64,000 nucleotides of DNA from Helianthus annuus (GCF_002127325.2 NC_035443.2:147383915-147447914), one strand, 5' to 3'. Counted from the stretch's first letter, positions 1 through 11,454 are shown. The notes: generated by a model not told the origin, from the letters alone. Translations and numbers: made by a program.

Positions 1-610
1 GATGATTCCTTTTCTGATTCAACTCCCTTTCGTAGGTCAGGAGTCGACCATGGATTTGGGTCAAGGTCAGATCCTTGAACTCAGGTGAATTTCGGGTGAC
101 AAAAGCTATGGTGTCCCATTTTTCTGGCAGTGACCTGAGGAACCTGCTACTTTGAGTTGAGTTTGTAAAAGTGGTTTTAACAAGCCTCAGTTCACTGATG
201 AGACAACTGACATGCTCAAATTGTTGCGTCAGTGATTCACCTTTAACATGACAAAATGTTTCATACCGTTGGTTCAGGATTTCCTTATTGTTTTCTATGA
301 CTTCTTCGGTACCCCCAAACTGTTCCTTAAGCGCGTCCCACAATTCTTTGGCACTGTTACAGTGTAACAGTCCAGCATATATTTCATTGGGCAGCGCTGA
401 AGCTATGATGCTAAACGCTTTAGCATCTAGTTTGATCTTTTGAAAGCCGGTTTCGGTATAGTTTTCAACTGGTTTTGGAACGAACTTTTTTAGTATCTTC
501 AGCGCTTGGCACTGTAGGAACATGGGGACCAAAGACGACAGACCTCCAACAACCTGTGCTTTGTTGAGCGAGGATGTGACCCATCCTCCTCTGCCAGATG
601 TTGTACTCAT
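1..610 (-). CDS. gag: Copia gag, N-terminal part (runs off the left edge)
   Basis: On the minus strand an ATG at 610-608 opens a frame without stops to the window edge (about 203 codons). It begins MSTTSGRGGW and contains the pattern of the UBN2/retrotransposon gag domain, including AKELWDALKEQFGG and LRSLPEKWDT. Gag proteins of this type form the cytoplasmic virus-like particle of Ty1/copia elements. The start fits: the leader, primer binding site and LTR follow directly upstream on the same strand. No frameshift or stop is seen in the visible part, so the copy may be fairly intact. The protein is a different lineage from the two large gag genes elsewhere in this window. Zinc knuckle and pol would lie outside the window. 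Confidence 0.85.
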   Translation of the reverse strand, partial: MSTTSGRGGWVTSSLNKAQVVGGLSSLVPMFLQCQALKILKKFVPKPVENYTETGFQKIKLDAKAFSIIASALPNEIYAGLLHCNSAKELWDALKEQFGGTEEVIENNKEILNQRYETFCHVKGESLTQQFEHVSCLISELRLVKTTFTNSTQSSRFLRSLPEKWDTIAFVTRNSPEFKDLTLTQIHGRLLTYERELNQKRNH

Positions 611-841
611 TTCTTTTTAGCATAGGTGGTTAAAAAAGAGAGCCGATGTTTTTATCATCCTGAGATTGTGACGTCATTCTTGTTGTTTTACAGACACTGA
701 GAAATCAACTTTAATGGTGATTAATCCTTGCTCTGTTTTTCAACAAACGAACAAACGATCGGTATCAACTGTTATGAGCTGAACTATTTACGTCAAAATG
801 ATTGTTAAATCAAATTTGACTGTCCAAGCTCTGATACCAAT
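611..841 (-). other. 5' leader and primer binding site of the left-edge copia element
   Basis: Minus-strand leader between LTR and gag ATG. Positions 839-828 read TGGTATCAGAGC, the standard primer binding site for plant initiator tRNA-Met, separated from the LTR end by two bases. No ORF of note in the leader. Confidence 0.85.
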
Positions 842-1577
842 TGTTGGATCTGAGTTCGATTTTGATTGTATTTTGTGTTTGTAATTAAAGTGAAAGTGAA
901 TGAGTGTGCAGAGGAATTATGGTGAAAACAAACTTTGCATACAATCAAACGAGAGTAATACTTTGATCAAACATCTTTACACAATGAACCGAAAGATTGA
1001 ATTTATTTCAACAACGATTACAATGATTGATGAATGAATGCAAACTCCCCCTCAGCCAGAGCTCAGTTGTTTGTTCGTGCAAAGAAGACGATTGTGCAAA
1101 AGAGCTAATAGAACAGTACAAAATACTGAACTATTTATAGGCACTTGCAAACTACTGAGCATCTTAGCTGACGTCACCATGAAAGTGACATCTAACCTCC
1201 TAACAAACTCTAACCTCTGATCTATACAAACACTTCTGTGTTAACTACTGCTACTACATTATATTACAAAACAGACTATTGATCAGCTGCTGCAACCTTC
1301 TACTGCTGTGAACCCAGCAGTACTTGTCCGGATCAGCAGAGCTTGACTCAAGGCAGTAGATTGAATCAGCAGGGCTTTAGTCTTTCATCAGGTCTTTACT
1401 TGATCAGCAGTTGTAGGTCAGCAGTTTAGCAAGATCAGCAGATAGGAGGTCATCAGATGTTGAAATCACTTTCAAGGGGAGAGACTTGTATGTAAACATC
1501 TGCTTATTCTGGATCCACTGCTCTGATCCAGTTTTGGCTTTAATTATATGTTCCTCTGATAGGGTTCAATCCCAACA
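842..1577 (-). mobile_element. 5' LTR of the left-edge copia element (736 bp)
   Basis: Read on the minus strand the block starts TGTTGGGATTGAACCC at 1577 and ends GATCCAACA at 842, with TG...CA ends and a primer binding site immediately after. A TATA box (TATAAATAG on the minus strand, about 1140-1131) would drive transcription toward the gag gene. Only one LTR is in the window, so neither target duplication nor LTR divergence can be measured. It appears to sit in an older LTR fragment at 1578-1715. Confidence 0.85.
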
Positions 1578-1715
1578 ATAATTGTTACAACTTTCCTTCT
1601 TTACTAGTTTTTACCATACATTTAACTAGGTTATGTAGCCTAGTTATTTTATTTCATACTATAGAATATGGATTCATATTAGCGAATTAAACAATTCGAG
1701 TTTTGGGGCGTTACA
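1578..1715 (-). mobile_element. LTR 5'-end fragment, probably gypsy
   Basis: On the minus strand the block begins TGTAACGCCCCAAAACTCG at 1715, a start typical of plant gypsy LTRs, and is cut by the copia LTR at 1577. It abuts a shortened copy of the promoter region of the small A gene that follows. No partner LTR is visible. Confidence 0.45.
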
Positions 1716-1734
1716 ATTATGTGCTAGTTCGAGC

Positions 1735-1815
1735 ACATATATCATTTGTGGAGATGTGAGAACTCTATATAAACACGACTAACATATCATCCTTTGTGAA
1801 TTGCAGGTTATTTGG
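1735..1815 (+). promoter_or_regulatory. Core promoter of small gene A1
   Basis: Contains CATTTGTGGAGATGTGAGAA, then TATATAAA at 1766-1773, then ACATATCATCCTTTGTGAA. The same ordered block precedes every A gene in the window and, in weaker form, the B and C genes. The TATA box lies about 110 bp before the ATG. Upstream it is shortened relative to other copies by the junction with the LTR fragment. Confidence 0.6.
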
Positions 1816-1879
1816 TTTAATACAAAGCAACAAAATAGTCTGAGGTGATTGGGGAAAAGCTTTGCAAAAGAAAATTGCA

Positions 1880-2080
1880 ATGGCAGATAACAAGCAAAGC
1901 TACTATAAAAACACGAAGGAAGGAGGGACTTCAAAGGCGAAACCTGCGTCTGTTATCCCTGCCAAAAAGAAGTATGTTTCCACATGGATGGGTGAGTTTG
2001 TAGCAGGTTCTGTCACAAAAATGGTTATTAATGTGAAGGATAAAAAAAAGATAAATCCTAGGGAACATCCTATTGATTAA
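1880..2080 (+). CDS. Small lysine-rich protein A1 (66 aa), unknown function
   Basis: Starts MADNKQSYYKNTKEGG and ends KKKINPREHPID. I do not recognise the family. The core AKKKYVSTWMGEFVAGSVTK is shared with all A and B proteins in this window and, more loosely, with C. The protein is strongly basic, with no signal peptide and no cysteine; the segment from about residue 38 to 58 could form a basic amphipathic helix. The ATG at 1880 is preferred because it is conserved in four A copies, with G at -3 and +4. A1 keeps an 8-A run near the end that extends the protein by a KINP tail like that of the B proteins; other A copies have 7 A and stop early. W at residue 37, where others have R, is private to A1. 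Confidence 0.6.
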   Translation: MADNKQSYYKNTKEGGTSKAKPASVIPAKKKYVSTWMGEFVAGSVTKMVINVKDKKKINPREHPID

Positions 2081-2095
2081 AATGCTAGTAATGAT

Positions 2096-2104
2096 TGTGT
2101 GTAT

Positions 2105-2136
<32 letters not shown>

Positions 2137-2142
2137 TATAGC
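2096..2142. repeat. (TG)n/(CA)n-(TA)n microsatellite after A1
   Basis: Compound dinucleotide tract about 20-60 bp after the stop codon. Equivalent tracts follow A3, A4 and A5 at the same place, with different lengths. Confidence 0.9.
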
Positions 2143-3170
2143 AATGTGTTGTGTTGTAAACTATATAATGGAGTTTATTGATCGTATCCTGTTTCTGTTT
2201 CTTGATTGTATCCTATTTCTGAAGCAAAAGAATGTTTCCATTTTTCTTAGTACGATATGTTCATATGTATAAAAATTAAATTCTTATGATTTGAGACATT
2301 TCATATTCTTTTAGCGTTGAAAAAAAGTTGTACTCCTAGCAAAGACTTAATTATCTAAACCCATCAACCAACAGCTGTGAATAATTTATGTCCAATTTAA
2401 AGTATATATTTTTTTCAGTTGCAAAAGTTTGTTTTTCAGTGTTTCATTATTATTATATAATATTATGAGTCTGAATTCTTATGGTTTAAGACATTTTGTC
2501 ATCTTTAATTATAAAAAAAATATTTACGCATATAATAAGTATATAAAGACGTACTACGACGTAAATCACGAAAGAAGAAGGTTAATCATAAAAGGGGGAA
2601 GAGTACCATGATGAAATCCATAAGTCATGCAATAATAATATTGTAATGTGTTATGCGTGAAGTGTTAAACAGGTTTAAAAGTTCAGAAACATAATCCTAC
2701 AACGACCAATTTTCACTATTTTATTAATGATTTTTAGCAGATACAAGAGAACTTGGAAAACAATTTATATGGTATCTTGGAATCTTGCATTACATGAAAT
2801 AGCACCAAACCATGTACTTGTTTAATATTCGCATGCTAAATAAATATTTATATTTGATTTCAACACATAGTAGTGTACTTAGCTTGGCCGTATAAATTGT
2901 TTGAGGGAACTAATTCAATATATTTACATAGAAAGGAAAACGAAATTCACATGGAACTAATTAGTTAGAGGAGCATTAGCCCTACAACTATGTAGACTCT
3001 AATTTAACCCACAGTAGCCCACACCCAGATTGCCATTTGATACTAGTTTTGCCCATTCACCCACACATTGAAATTATGCTTACAACAACCATGAAGTTTT
3101 AGATTAAGTTCTAGAATATTGATGATAAGTGTTCGCATACAACACTCCTTGATGGTTGACACTTTAAAGG
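2143..3170. other. 3' flank of A1, no gene seen
   Basis: AT-rich spacer that aligns by eye with the A-to-B intervals of the three cassettes (about 19850-20880, 42843-43890 and 56660-57740), ending in the equivalent of the B-gene upstream region near 3140-3170. The B gene that should follow is missing; a Mutator/PB1-like frame takes its place. Confidence 0.6.
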
Positions 3171-3370
3171 TTTTTTCTTATCGATGATTGAGATCTTTAA
3201 CATGCAATGTAGGTGATTATCCAACATTGTTCCGTGCACATGTATCATGGAGGATATTTTACATATTCGCTTGGCCGAATGTATATGAATGAAGACATAG
3301 ACTTCTTTGATTTGCTTGACAGTGATAAGTTTGGTTATGCACAATTAGAGATGATTAGGAATAATCTAGG

Positions 3371-4100
3371 TGTAGGTCCACCCGGAGGATCGAGTAACCT
3401 CTATTCCCTGTTTTCCGACGAACCCGAGAGTGCGGAATCCAAACGGGTAAGTTAAACCAAGTTACGAACACGTAAAACACAAGATTCAACGATTAACACT
3501 CAATGTATTAATGCTATGAAACGGTTACAATGCGGTGTTTACAAATAGTCTCTGTAAACTCTCAGTGTGTGTGTGTTACAATGTGTTCGCTCTCAAATCT
3601 ATTCAGACTTGTCTAACTATCTGTGTCTTCAGTCTCTTGTTTATATAGTGCAATCTTCGGCGAACCTTACACATGTGTGACGAACTTTAATGAAGTCGAC
3701 GAAGGTTGAACCTTCGTCGACAACATATGTGACGAACATTAAGCTTAGTAACGAAGGTTAACCTTCGTCCAACAACAGCTTCGTCATGCAGATCTTTAAA
3801 GGTTCAGCCCAAGAGAGTTTGTTTCAGCCCAATGGTAGTGGCCCAACTACCATTTACGTACATGATCCAACAAACATGCAGATTGTAAAACATAGTCAAC
3901 ATGTGACGTCATCATGATGATGTCATGGTGATAAACGGGAATTGGTTCGCGGCTCTTCGTGCTTCGTGTGTCGAACTCTGGGGTGCACGACGGAGGAATG
4001 TCGTGACGTCGGGCTTGAGCCGAACCTAACCGAGCCAAACCGAACCGAGCCGAGCTGAGTCGAACCGAACTGAGTCGTGTCCACTTAATATATATCAACA
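3371..4100 (-). repeat. 3' LTR of copia element 1
   Basis: Minus strand starts TGTTGATATA at 4100 and ends GGACCTACA at 3371. Contains a perfect 27-bp palindrome (13-1-13) at 3695-3721 and an 18-bp palindrome at 3751-3768, both built on the motif GAAGGTT/AACCTTC. Confidence 0.9.
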
Positions 4101-4111
4101 AACTCCCCCTT
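4101..4111 (-). other. Polypurine tract of element 1
   Basis: Reads AAGGGGGAGTT on the minus strand, directly before the 3' LTR. Similar purine runs at about 4202-4212, 4231-4242 and 5800-5808 indicate a multiplied tract, a feature described for Sireviruses. Confidence 0.75.
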
Positions 4112-6120
4112 GGACGCTACTCGTGAGGTTCATCTTCCATGTCTTCCATGTCGGAGGATCTTCCAAGTCTTCACGCTTCGTGAGTAGAAAGTGTATCAAT
4201 AAACTCCCCTTTTCATTTAGGAAGCGTGTTAACAGACTCCCCCTTAACATAAGCTCTCCCTTGAGTTATGCTCGTGAATCTTTTGATCTTCAATGCTTTA
4301 GATCCTTGTGGTGTTGACTGATTGGTCAGCGGCAACACGATCTTCTTGATCTTTTGAGTGTGTCCATGTTGTGTCTTCATTCCAAAGCTTTTCATCTAAC
4401 ACATTCTCTTCGCCTTTAGCTGTTTGGATGTCGCATCTGCACATACAAGAAAGCTAAACACGTAATGAGAACAACTCCTTGGAATATAGTTAACATTAAA
4501 CAAATGACACATATGAGACCAATTCTCATTCAACTACCGTCCGACAATTTAGTTTGAAAAGTTAACATATTTTTCAATTTTGATTATTAACTTTCAAAAC
4601 TTGCAAACTCTGACCGTTTATGAAGATTTAGTCGTTTTGGTTTTCATCAGATTTCAGGTAACAAAGACTCGAGATCCAACATCGGGTAATCAAAAGAAAT
4701 TAGAAATAAAATCTTTTTGGCTTTTATAAAGTTTATATTAAAACACACCTAAAATCTTTTTGGTATTTTGAATATTTGAAATGTAAAGACTGAAAGCAGT
4801 AAATAAATATATACAGAGTTGCAGAAACTAAGAAATGTAAATATATACAAACATTCTTTTTGCGAGTTTCGAGGGTAAGAGAATCATATCAGTGTACGGT
4901 CACGCCAAAACACTCTTGTTGTTCTTTTTGTTAACATATAGATAAGCATCCTATAACAATTATCGATATTGTTGTCCACATAAGCTCAACTTATCAGATG
5001 TAATCATGGCGAGGGGATACGATTAGGTATGATTTATACTTACCGACCAGTGTTCATCCACATCACGACACATTCCCGTATCAAGGTATGCACGAGAGTT
5101 CATCTTACTGGTGAGTATACCATTTATCATCTGTTTTGACGTATATGAGAATGTGAGAAACTCACTTATTTTGATGAAAACAAGCCCTATGTGATAGAAT
5201 CACTTATTGATGAGGAACTTGATTTTCATATGCATGAGGGCACATGAGCAAGTCCATGAACAGGTCAGTACTTTCGTACAGCAAAGAGACGAACTTGACT
5301 CCCGGATAAATGTGATATATTATCACTTGTTTTGTGGACATGTGATTGTTGATCACTTATTGAGGTCGTATGCAGTATGTACACGTATGTATGATATCAT
5401 GGAAGATCTAGACTTCGTCTCCGTTTGTTTCGGTAAAAGAAACAACCATGATAACCAGATGATAAACAGCATAAAGACCACATATCTCAGAACCTCGGCA
5501 ATCTCTCAAACGAAATTTCGGTACTAAGACCATATGCCAATGCATGGTTCCCACACAGTCTTCAGTCGATTTAAGTTTTATCACCCTGCACACTTTAAGA
5601 TGATTGTGAGCCTATCGATACATCTTATATAGAGCTGCTTAACATTTTTCATTTTGCATTTCAGTTTAAAAAGGTTTGGACAGACCACTGATGTACTATC
5701 ATTTTCTCTTTTGCTCGCCAGGAAACTCATTTTTGTTTTTCTATTGTTTTTGAGTTTTGAAATTTTTCGATGTTTTTGAATTTTTCAAATTTGGATTTAC
5801 TCCCCCTAAAATCAACAAACTTAAAATAATTTTAAAAACACAAAGATATTTACAAAAACGATTTTCCGATGTCGGTTAACTCATGTTTTACCTCAGTGCC
5901 GTTTACCAAAATTAATTTTAATCAGAAATGATATATCGAATTTTGGGAAAATGAGTTGGCACGTCGGTAAGCGGTGCGGACCATGACAACATTGACGGGT
6001 TTCATAGTGAAACAATCACGTGTGAGGTGATATTTGAGATCAACGTGTCAGGCCAAAGAGTGCTGTATGAGATGATAATAATTCATAAAGCAACTTAAAT
6101 ATCGACAAGTATAGGAGAGA
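4112..6120 (-). other. 3' noncoding region of element 1
   Basis: About 2 kb between the pol remnant and the 3' LTR, homologous in reverse orientation to 38425-40257 of element 2, including the purine-rich start near 5800. Only short, unsupported ORFs; no envelope-like gene is recognised. Confidence 0.7.
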
Positions 6121-6720
6121 TTAGAAATTCAAAACCGTATCCTGCAACTGTTTCATGCATTGCAAGGAATCTGAGTGCTCTCCCAAACTGGATATCCACC
6201 AGGTGTGGATTTCAAAGTCGATTCTGTAGTTACTGAGAAATCTCTTCACAGCAACAAGATCATAGACCTCTGGGTCCGTCTGGTCTTCTACATTGCACCA
6301 GCGAAGGTCTTTATCTTTCTCTTTCAGAAGTAGTGTGCGGTTGTTCAATCCACACCAAGGCATCCGCACACCCGGTTGGTTTGTTCAACAAATACATTTT
6401 CTTCAATTGCACCGTGGAGAAATGTACACTGCACGATCATTTTGTTAATTTTGAACTTCAGACGTGCTGCAGGTGCGTACATTTTGATTGAATCTATCCT
6501 GGGGACCCGATCAAAGCCTTGAACAATCAAACTTTGGAATGATATTCAATTTGTCGAAGGTTTCAATTTCTTTCGACAGACAATTCTGTCTTCTTTTCTT
6601 TTTCTCTCCATCAAAGGCAACAATTTCTTTGTCGTCGATCTTGTGCATGGACGCTCCACTATCAACAATCCTAAGACTATCAATAGTTCCTCCTGGAACA
6701 TCCTACACACTCATTCAGAG
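6121..6720 (-). pseudogene. Copia pol remnant (protease scrap and RT fragments)
   Basis: Just past the gag stop, the minus strand encodes an aspartic-protease motif with DSGAS (about 6675-6660), soon followed by a deletion. Around 6530-6360 degraded reverse-transcriptase motifs appear (PRIDSIKMYAPAARL and TFLHGAIEENVFVEQ, the usual YAPVARL and AFLHG...VYVEQ segments), then a short scrap around the next conserved block. Integrase, the YVDD motif and RNase H are gone. Clearly non-functional. Confidence 0.75.
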
Positions 6721-6721
6721 A

Positions 6722-9082
6722 TTAGTTGGAGAGGGGGACCCAAGCCTTCACAGACTTGGGTCGTCCGTCATCATCGAGAATTGTAACATCCATTTCCCGA
6801 TGATTCAGAAATGATGTATCCCCCCTTGAAACAATTTCCAATTTTGGTTTCCAAATCTGTTTTTGTTTTTCATGTTTAACATTTGATTCAACAGATTTTG
6901 TTTGGACAACCTCCGGTTTTAAAACCTTTTCAACATTTTTTCGTTGTTTCTTTATCTGTTTCCCTTCTTGTTGTTTAACAAGACGAGGGTCCTGTTTTGG
7001 TGAAACATATCTTTTATGGTATTTGTTACCACGAGGGGCATCAACCTTTGACTTTCCCTTGGTGAGATATGGACAATTCTTAACAATGTGTCCATACTCA
7101 CAGCATTCAAAGCATGATCTCCGCTCAACAAACCTCAGAGTATCATAACTGTAAGAGCTTGATGATGAACTTCGTGATCTTGAGGTACTTGGTCCTACAT
7201 CACAACCGTTTGTGTGTTGTGTGTAGTTGTTTTGACTGTTTCTTTTCAAAATTTTACTTTATTTAACAAAATCTGCATTGGATTTGTTTTCAAAAGTTTC
7301 AATTTTATCAGTCCCTCTGGATTTCACAAAGTTTATCTTCCAAATCGTTTTCTTGTTTTGGCTTTGTTTGCCTTTTCCCTTTCCTTGGTGAACGTGACCT
7401 TGCTTTCGTTGATTGTGTTGTGGTTACAATTTTTGATTCCCATATTTTTTTTAACTTCGGATTTTGGGATAGGAGCACACTGAGTTACGACAACTCCTGG
7501 GCTCGTCTTTCCCAAAAACTTACTGGTAGAATCTTCGAAAACTTTATCAATCAAAGATTGATTGACATTTTTTATAGGGAAATCCTTGTCTGAATATATT
7601 TTATCAGATCCAATCAACTTGTAAAGCAAGTTCCCGCTTTCACAACTTCCAGATGAGGATTCAACGGACTTGGTTGTAGCAGTCATAAACGGTTTTGCAG
7701 GTGGATCACAAAGAATGTGATTTTCGAGAGGTATGTTTTCCTCTTTTGTTACCGTTTCTGACTGTTCAGAGTTAGTATCCTCGGATTCATCATCTGACGA
7801 ATCAGCATCCTCAACAATGACCGGAGGATCCTGATTTCGTTCAGCTGTTGACACTTTCGCATCTGCTGATTCATCCAAATTTGAGGATACTTCCTTTTTG
7901 TAACCTAGCCCAAATGTGAATTCCTCAAGGCTCAATGAAACTGAGGGCTCAAAATGAGGTTTATTTTCCTCATCAGGCATCATCGAAGAATAATCGTGTT
8001 TAACAGGTGGTGGACACTTCTTATAACCCATGCATGTGACATCAGTTTTCTTTTTCTAAACATCAATGATGTGATCCAGCACATAGCTAGAGCTTAAATA
8101 GCTGTCTAACTTGAGTCGGATCGCCTCACTTTCAGTTTTAACACAAGCCATTTCTTTTTGCATTAACTCGAGCCTATTGATGTAAAGGTTTATTTCAGTT
8201 TTTTTTTCTTGAAACCATTTTCGTTAGCTCGGTCTTATCTTGTTTTAATGTTTCAATTATCTTTTTAAATTCCTTTTCATAATTTTCACGAAACATGTTG
8301 GCCTCTGTGCATTTTGAAAGATCAACGATCAAATGTTGATTGTGGATAAATGTCACATCATATTTGCTTTGCAAATCGTCATATTTGCTTTGCAAATCAG
8401 ACAATTTAACATTTAATCCAACACACCTATCACATCTATCACAACTATCAGATTTTGATTCATCGACACGTACCTGACTGGAATCACTCTCAGATGTTGA
8501 CCTATCTGCATCAGAATCAACAACCTCCTTTAATGATTCACATTCAGATCCATCCTCGCTTGAACTTGAACTTGAAGTTGTAACATCTTCAACTGAAGTT
8601 GAAACGTCTTTAACTGAACTACTGTCATGTTCAGAACTGTCATCGTTTCCCGAGGATTCACCATTGCTGGCATCTTTGACAATTTTAGCATAAAACGCCG
8701 TTTTTGTTTGACTACAGTTCCTTGGATCAAGAGATGATGGTGCTACAGTAGAACGATGGCGTTGTGAAGCAACTGGTGGTAATGAATTTCCATACAAGTC
8801 TGTTGTTCTTTCCGGTTTGGGAACTGATTGTATTAGATTTCCATATATGTCTGTTGTCATTTTCGGTTCCCTTTGCTTTTGATTAGTAACCGATGCCCAT
8901 TGTTCTGCCGTAATTCGAGGTGGTGTGGGAGATTCGGCCCATGATGGTGACAAACACGTGTTTGTATACTTACTTTCCGTATTAGATGCGGGTGCGGGAG
9001 ATTCGGCCCATGATGGCGATAATCCCGTACTTCTATACTTGCTTTCCGCATTAGACGGAGTACCCCACCAATTCGGATTCAT
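6722..9082 (-). pseudogene. gag: Copia gag of element 1, internally deleted and frame-broken
   Basis: Three consecutive frames on the minus strand match the large gag of element 2: 9082-8195 (MNPNWWGTPS...), 8031-7333 (MGYKKCPPPV...) and 7249-6722, which carries the zinc knuckle CFECCEYGHIVKNC and ends AWVPLSN before TAA. Relative to element 2 the UBN2 domain and first zinc knuckle are absent: the sequence jumps from the N-terminal WAESP repeats to the DIYGN/DLYGN segment. A frameshift in an A run follows the motif KMVSRK near 8200, and a TAG at 8056-8058 stands where element 2 has CAG. The acidic middle, coiled-coil part and second zinc knuckle remain. Confidence 0.8.
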
Positions 9083-9936
9083 TTTAAATGTCTATTGATG
9101 AAAACCTGATTAAATCACACAAAACAAACAGTTAGAAAGCTTCTGTTAAAACCTCTAAGTATGATCGACGAAGGTTAAAAGGGTTTGACGAAGGTTGTAA
9201 TGACTGGCGAAGTTTGGTTGTATGGCGAAGGTTGTTTACTGGCGAAGGTTGTTTTGTTGTGACGAAGGTTTAAATGTGAGGAAGGTTGAGGTGAGGAAGG
9301 TTGAAGTGAGGAAGGTTGAGGTGAGGAAGGTTGAGGTGAGTGTGACGAAGGTTGTGAGTGGCGAAGTTTGATTGTATGTGAGGAAGGTTGAGGTGGGGAA
9401 GGTTGAGGTGAGGAAGGTTGAGGTGAAAACAAAAAGATAAGATCACATTGATGTTTGGTGAGATATTTCAAACAAGCCTTATCATCTCCTGACACATTAC
9501 ACCAATTTTCAACTTTACACCATGCTTTCCTTCTTTTTCAGTAAACCATCATGGTTTTGTACACACAAGTCAAACACTAGTATTATATAACAATAACACT
9601 TAATTCAAACACAATACAGATCAAACATAAACAATATTTGAAGAAAAATATGAACTTGTTGAAGATCTGATGAACTGTATGATGATTCCGGCAACCTGAA
9701 AATTTTCTGAACAACAATTTCGCAATAAAGTTCAATAAAAACCCAATACTAAAATGTATAGAAGAGTTTAACAAGGTTTTATATGCACTAGAAGCAAAAC
9801 TACCAAGATTTTCAAGATTTTAACAACGTTTTTCCAGAAAATGTATGAACTTTAAAGATCAAAACTCAAGAAAAACACATTAAAAACTAAGAAAATCAAG
9901 AACACAAACTTGGTTTTAACAAGGAATCGAGCCAAT
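9083..9936 (-). other. 5' leader of element 1 with GAAGGTT minisatellite
   Basis: Positions about 9167-9425 hold 13 copies of GAAGGTT, all in one orientation on the + strand, spaced mostly 10-20 bp (GAGGAAGGTTGAG, GACGAAGGTTG). The same heptamer forms the arms of the palindromes in this element's LTRs. The rest of the leader shows no gene. Confidence 0.8.
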
Positions 9937-9947
9937 GCTCTGATACC
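9937..9947 (-). other. Primer binding site of element 1
   Basis: Minus strand GGTATCAGAGC, complementary to initiator tRNA-Met. The bases between LTR end and site (about 7, by comparison with element 2 and the other LTR) are deleted, so the LTR terminus TACA is missing here. Confidence 0.8.
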
Positions 9948-10686
9948 GGTCCACCCGGAGGATCGAGTAACCTCTATTCCCTGTTTTCCGACGAACCCGA
10001 GAGTGCGGAATCCAAACGGGTAAGTTAAAACAAGTTACAAACACGTAAAACACAAGATTCAACGATTAACACTCAATGTATAAATGCTATGAAATGGTTA
10101 CAATGCGGTGTTTACAAATGGTCTCTGTAAACTCTCAGTGTGTGTGTTACAATGTGTTCGCTCTCAAATCTATTCAGACTTGTCTAACTATCTGTGTCTT
10201 CAGTCTCTTGTTTATATAGTGCAATCTTCGGCGAACCTTACACTTGTGCGACGAACTTTCATGAAGTCGACGAAGGTTGAACCTTCGTCGACAACATATG
10301 TGACGAACATTAAGCTTAGTAACGAAGGTTAACCTTCGTCCAACAACAGCTTCGTCATGCAGATCTTTAAAGGTTTGGCCCAAGAGAGTTTGTTTCAGCC
10401 CAATGGTAGTGGCCCAACTACCATTTACGTACATGATCCAACAAACATGCAGATTGTAAAACATAGTCAACATGTGACATCATCATGACATCATCATGAT
10501 GATGTCATGGTGATGTGTAAACGGGAATTGGTCCGCGGCTCTCCGTGCTTCGCGTGTCGAACTCTGGGGCGCACGACGGAGGAATGTCGTGACGTCGGGC
10601 TTGAGCCAAACCTAACCGAGCCAAACCGAACCGAGCCGAGCTGAGTCGAACCAAACCGAGTCGTGTCCACTTAATATGTATCAACA
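9948..10686 (-). repeat. 5' LTR of copia element 1
   Basis: Matches 3375-4100; 27-bp palindrome at 10266-10292. Contains a small extra CATCATGA repeat unit near 10480-10500 absent from the other LTR. Followed by CTAGG, the target duplication. Confidence 0.9.
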
Positions 10687-10960
10687 CTAGGTTATAACCA
10701 TGATGTCCCCCATTACTTCCATTTGTGTGACCCTATAGCCCATGACCTAGATAATGGACTGATATTAATAAGTAATGATGAAGATGTTGAGAAGCTGCTT
10801 GCATTTGTAAGGGATGGTCACTAGTATCTTAATGTGTATTTGGAAAATGGGGCATCAAATGTTCAAAGATTCAGTCAATCATAAAGCAGTACTATCTTAT
10901 CAATATGTTGGCATGAAGATGACAATGAGGCACAGGAAGTTGGAGAATCAAGTGGCACAA

Positions 10961-11405
10961 AGGCTAGTGATGAAGCAAAGGATGCTGATTTAGAGTATCA
11001 TGTCACATTAAGCCAAACATCTGAGCTTCCATCCAATGCTACATGTCATGAACATATCCATGATAGTAAGTTTATTGATGAATTTATCTTTTTTAGATAA
11101 GCAGGTTACTGATGCTAAGGTAGTTAGTGATAATGATGCTAAGGAAGTTAGTGATAATGATGTTAAGGACGTTCGGTTTCTTTGTTTTACCGCCTTCGCC
11201 CATCAATTTTTAATTGCGTTTTGAATTAGTTTTGTGTATTGAGTTGGGCCATTCATTAATCCATTACACTTTCACAGTTGGGCTTCTTAACATGATTCAG
11301 GCCCTCTACAAATTTGATTGGCAAATTAGGCCACAAATCCAAAACTGTTAACTGAAAAGGACCTTTTAACATTTTTTGTTCTTTAATCCAGGCCCTTTAA
11401 GATTT

Positions 11406-11454
<49 letters not shown>

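Larger units (their letters stand above)
3371..10686 (-). mobile_element. Defective Sirevirus-like copia element 1 (7.3 kb)
   Basis: LTRs at 9948-10686 (5') and 3371-4100 (3') flank a minus-strand internal region. The 5-bp target duplication is perfect: CTAGG at 3366-3370 and 10687-10691. By eye the LTRs differ at about 19 substitutions plus two or three small indels over about 728 bp (about 2.6%), older than element 2. The gag is frame-broken and internally deleted, and pol is reduced to a protease scrap and RT fragments, so the copy cannot move itself. The 3' noncoding region is closely related to that of element 2 while the LTRs are largely different, so they are sister families. Confidence 0.9.
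3213..10960 (+). pseudogene. PB1-like (MuDR N-terminal) domain relic, split by a copia insertion
   Basis: The left part (3213-3370) encodes HMYHGGYFTY, LGRMYMNEDIDFFDLLDSD and IRNNLG; the right part (10687-10824) encodes VPHYFHLCDP, LDNGLILISNDEDVEKLL and FVRDGH before TAG. This is the pattern of the PB1-like N-terminal domain of plant Mutator-like transposase proteins: HGG near the start, a DYFD-like stretch, then a YY..P...L..GL.L..ND.DV run. The frame resumes exactly across the duplicated CTAGG when the inserted element (3371-10686) is ignored. The right part then meets a TAG at 10822-10824 where this domain usually continues with a YL pair; further coding-like sequence follows to about 10960 with stops. 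The transposase core is not present here, so this was a fragment or a domesticated derivative before the insertion. Confidence 0.65.

Noticed and set aside
6488..7483. Plus-strand open frames over the element 1 gag region
   Set aside because: They are antisense shadows of the gag pseudogene, whose minus-strand frames match element 2.
9175..9495. 106-residue Pro/Ser/Gln-rich frame on the minus strand
   Set aside because: Produced entirely by the GAAGGTT minisatellite in the leader; low complexity and no homology elsewhere.
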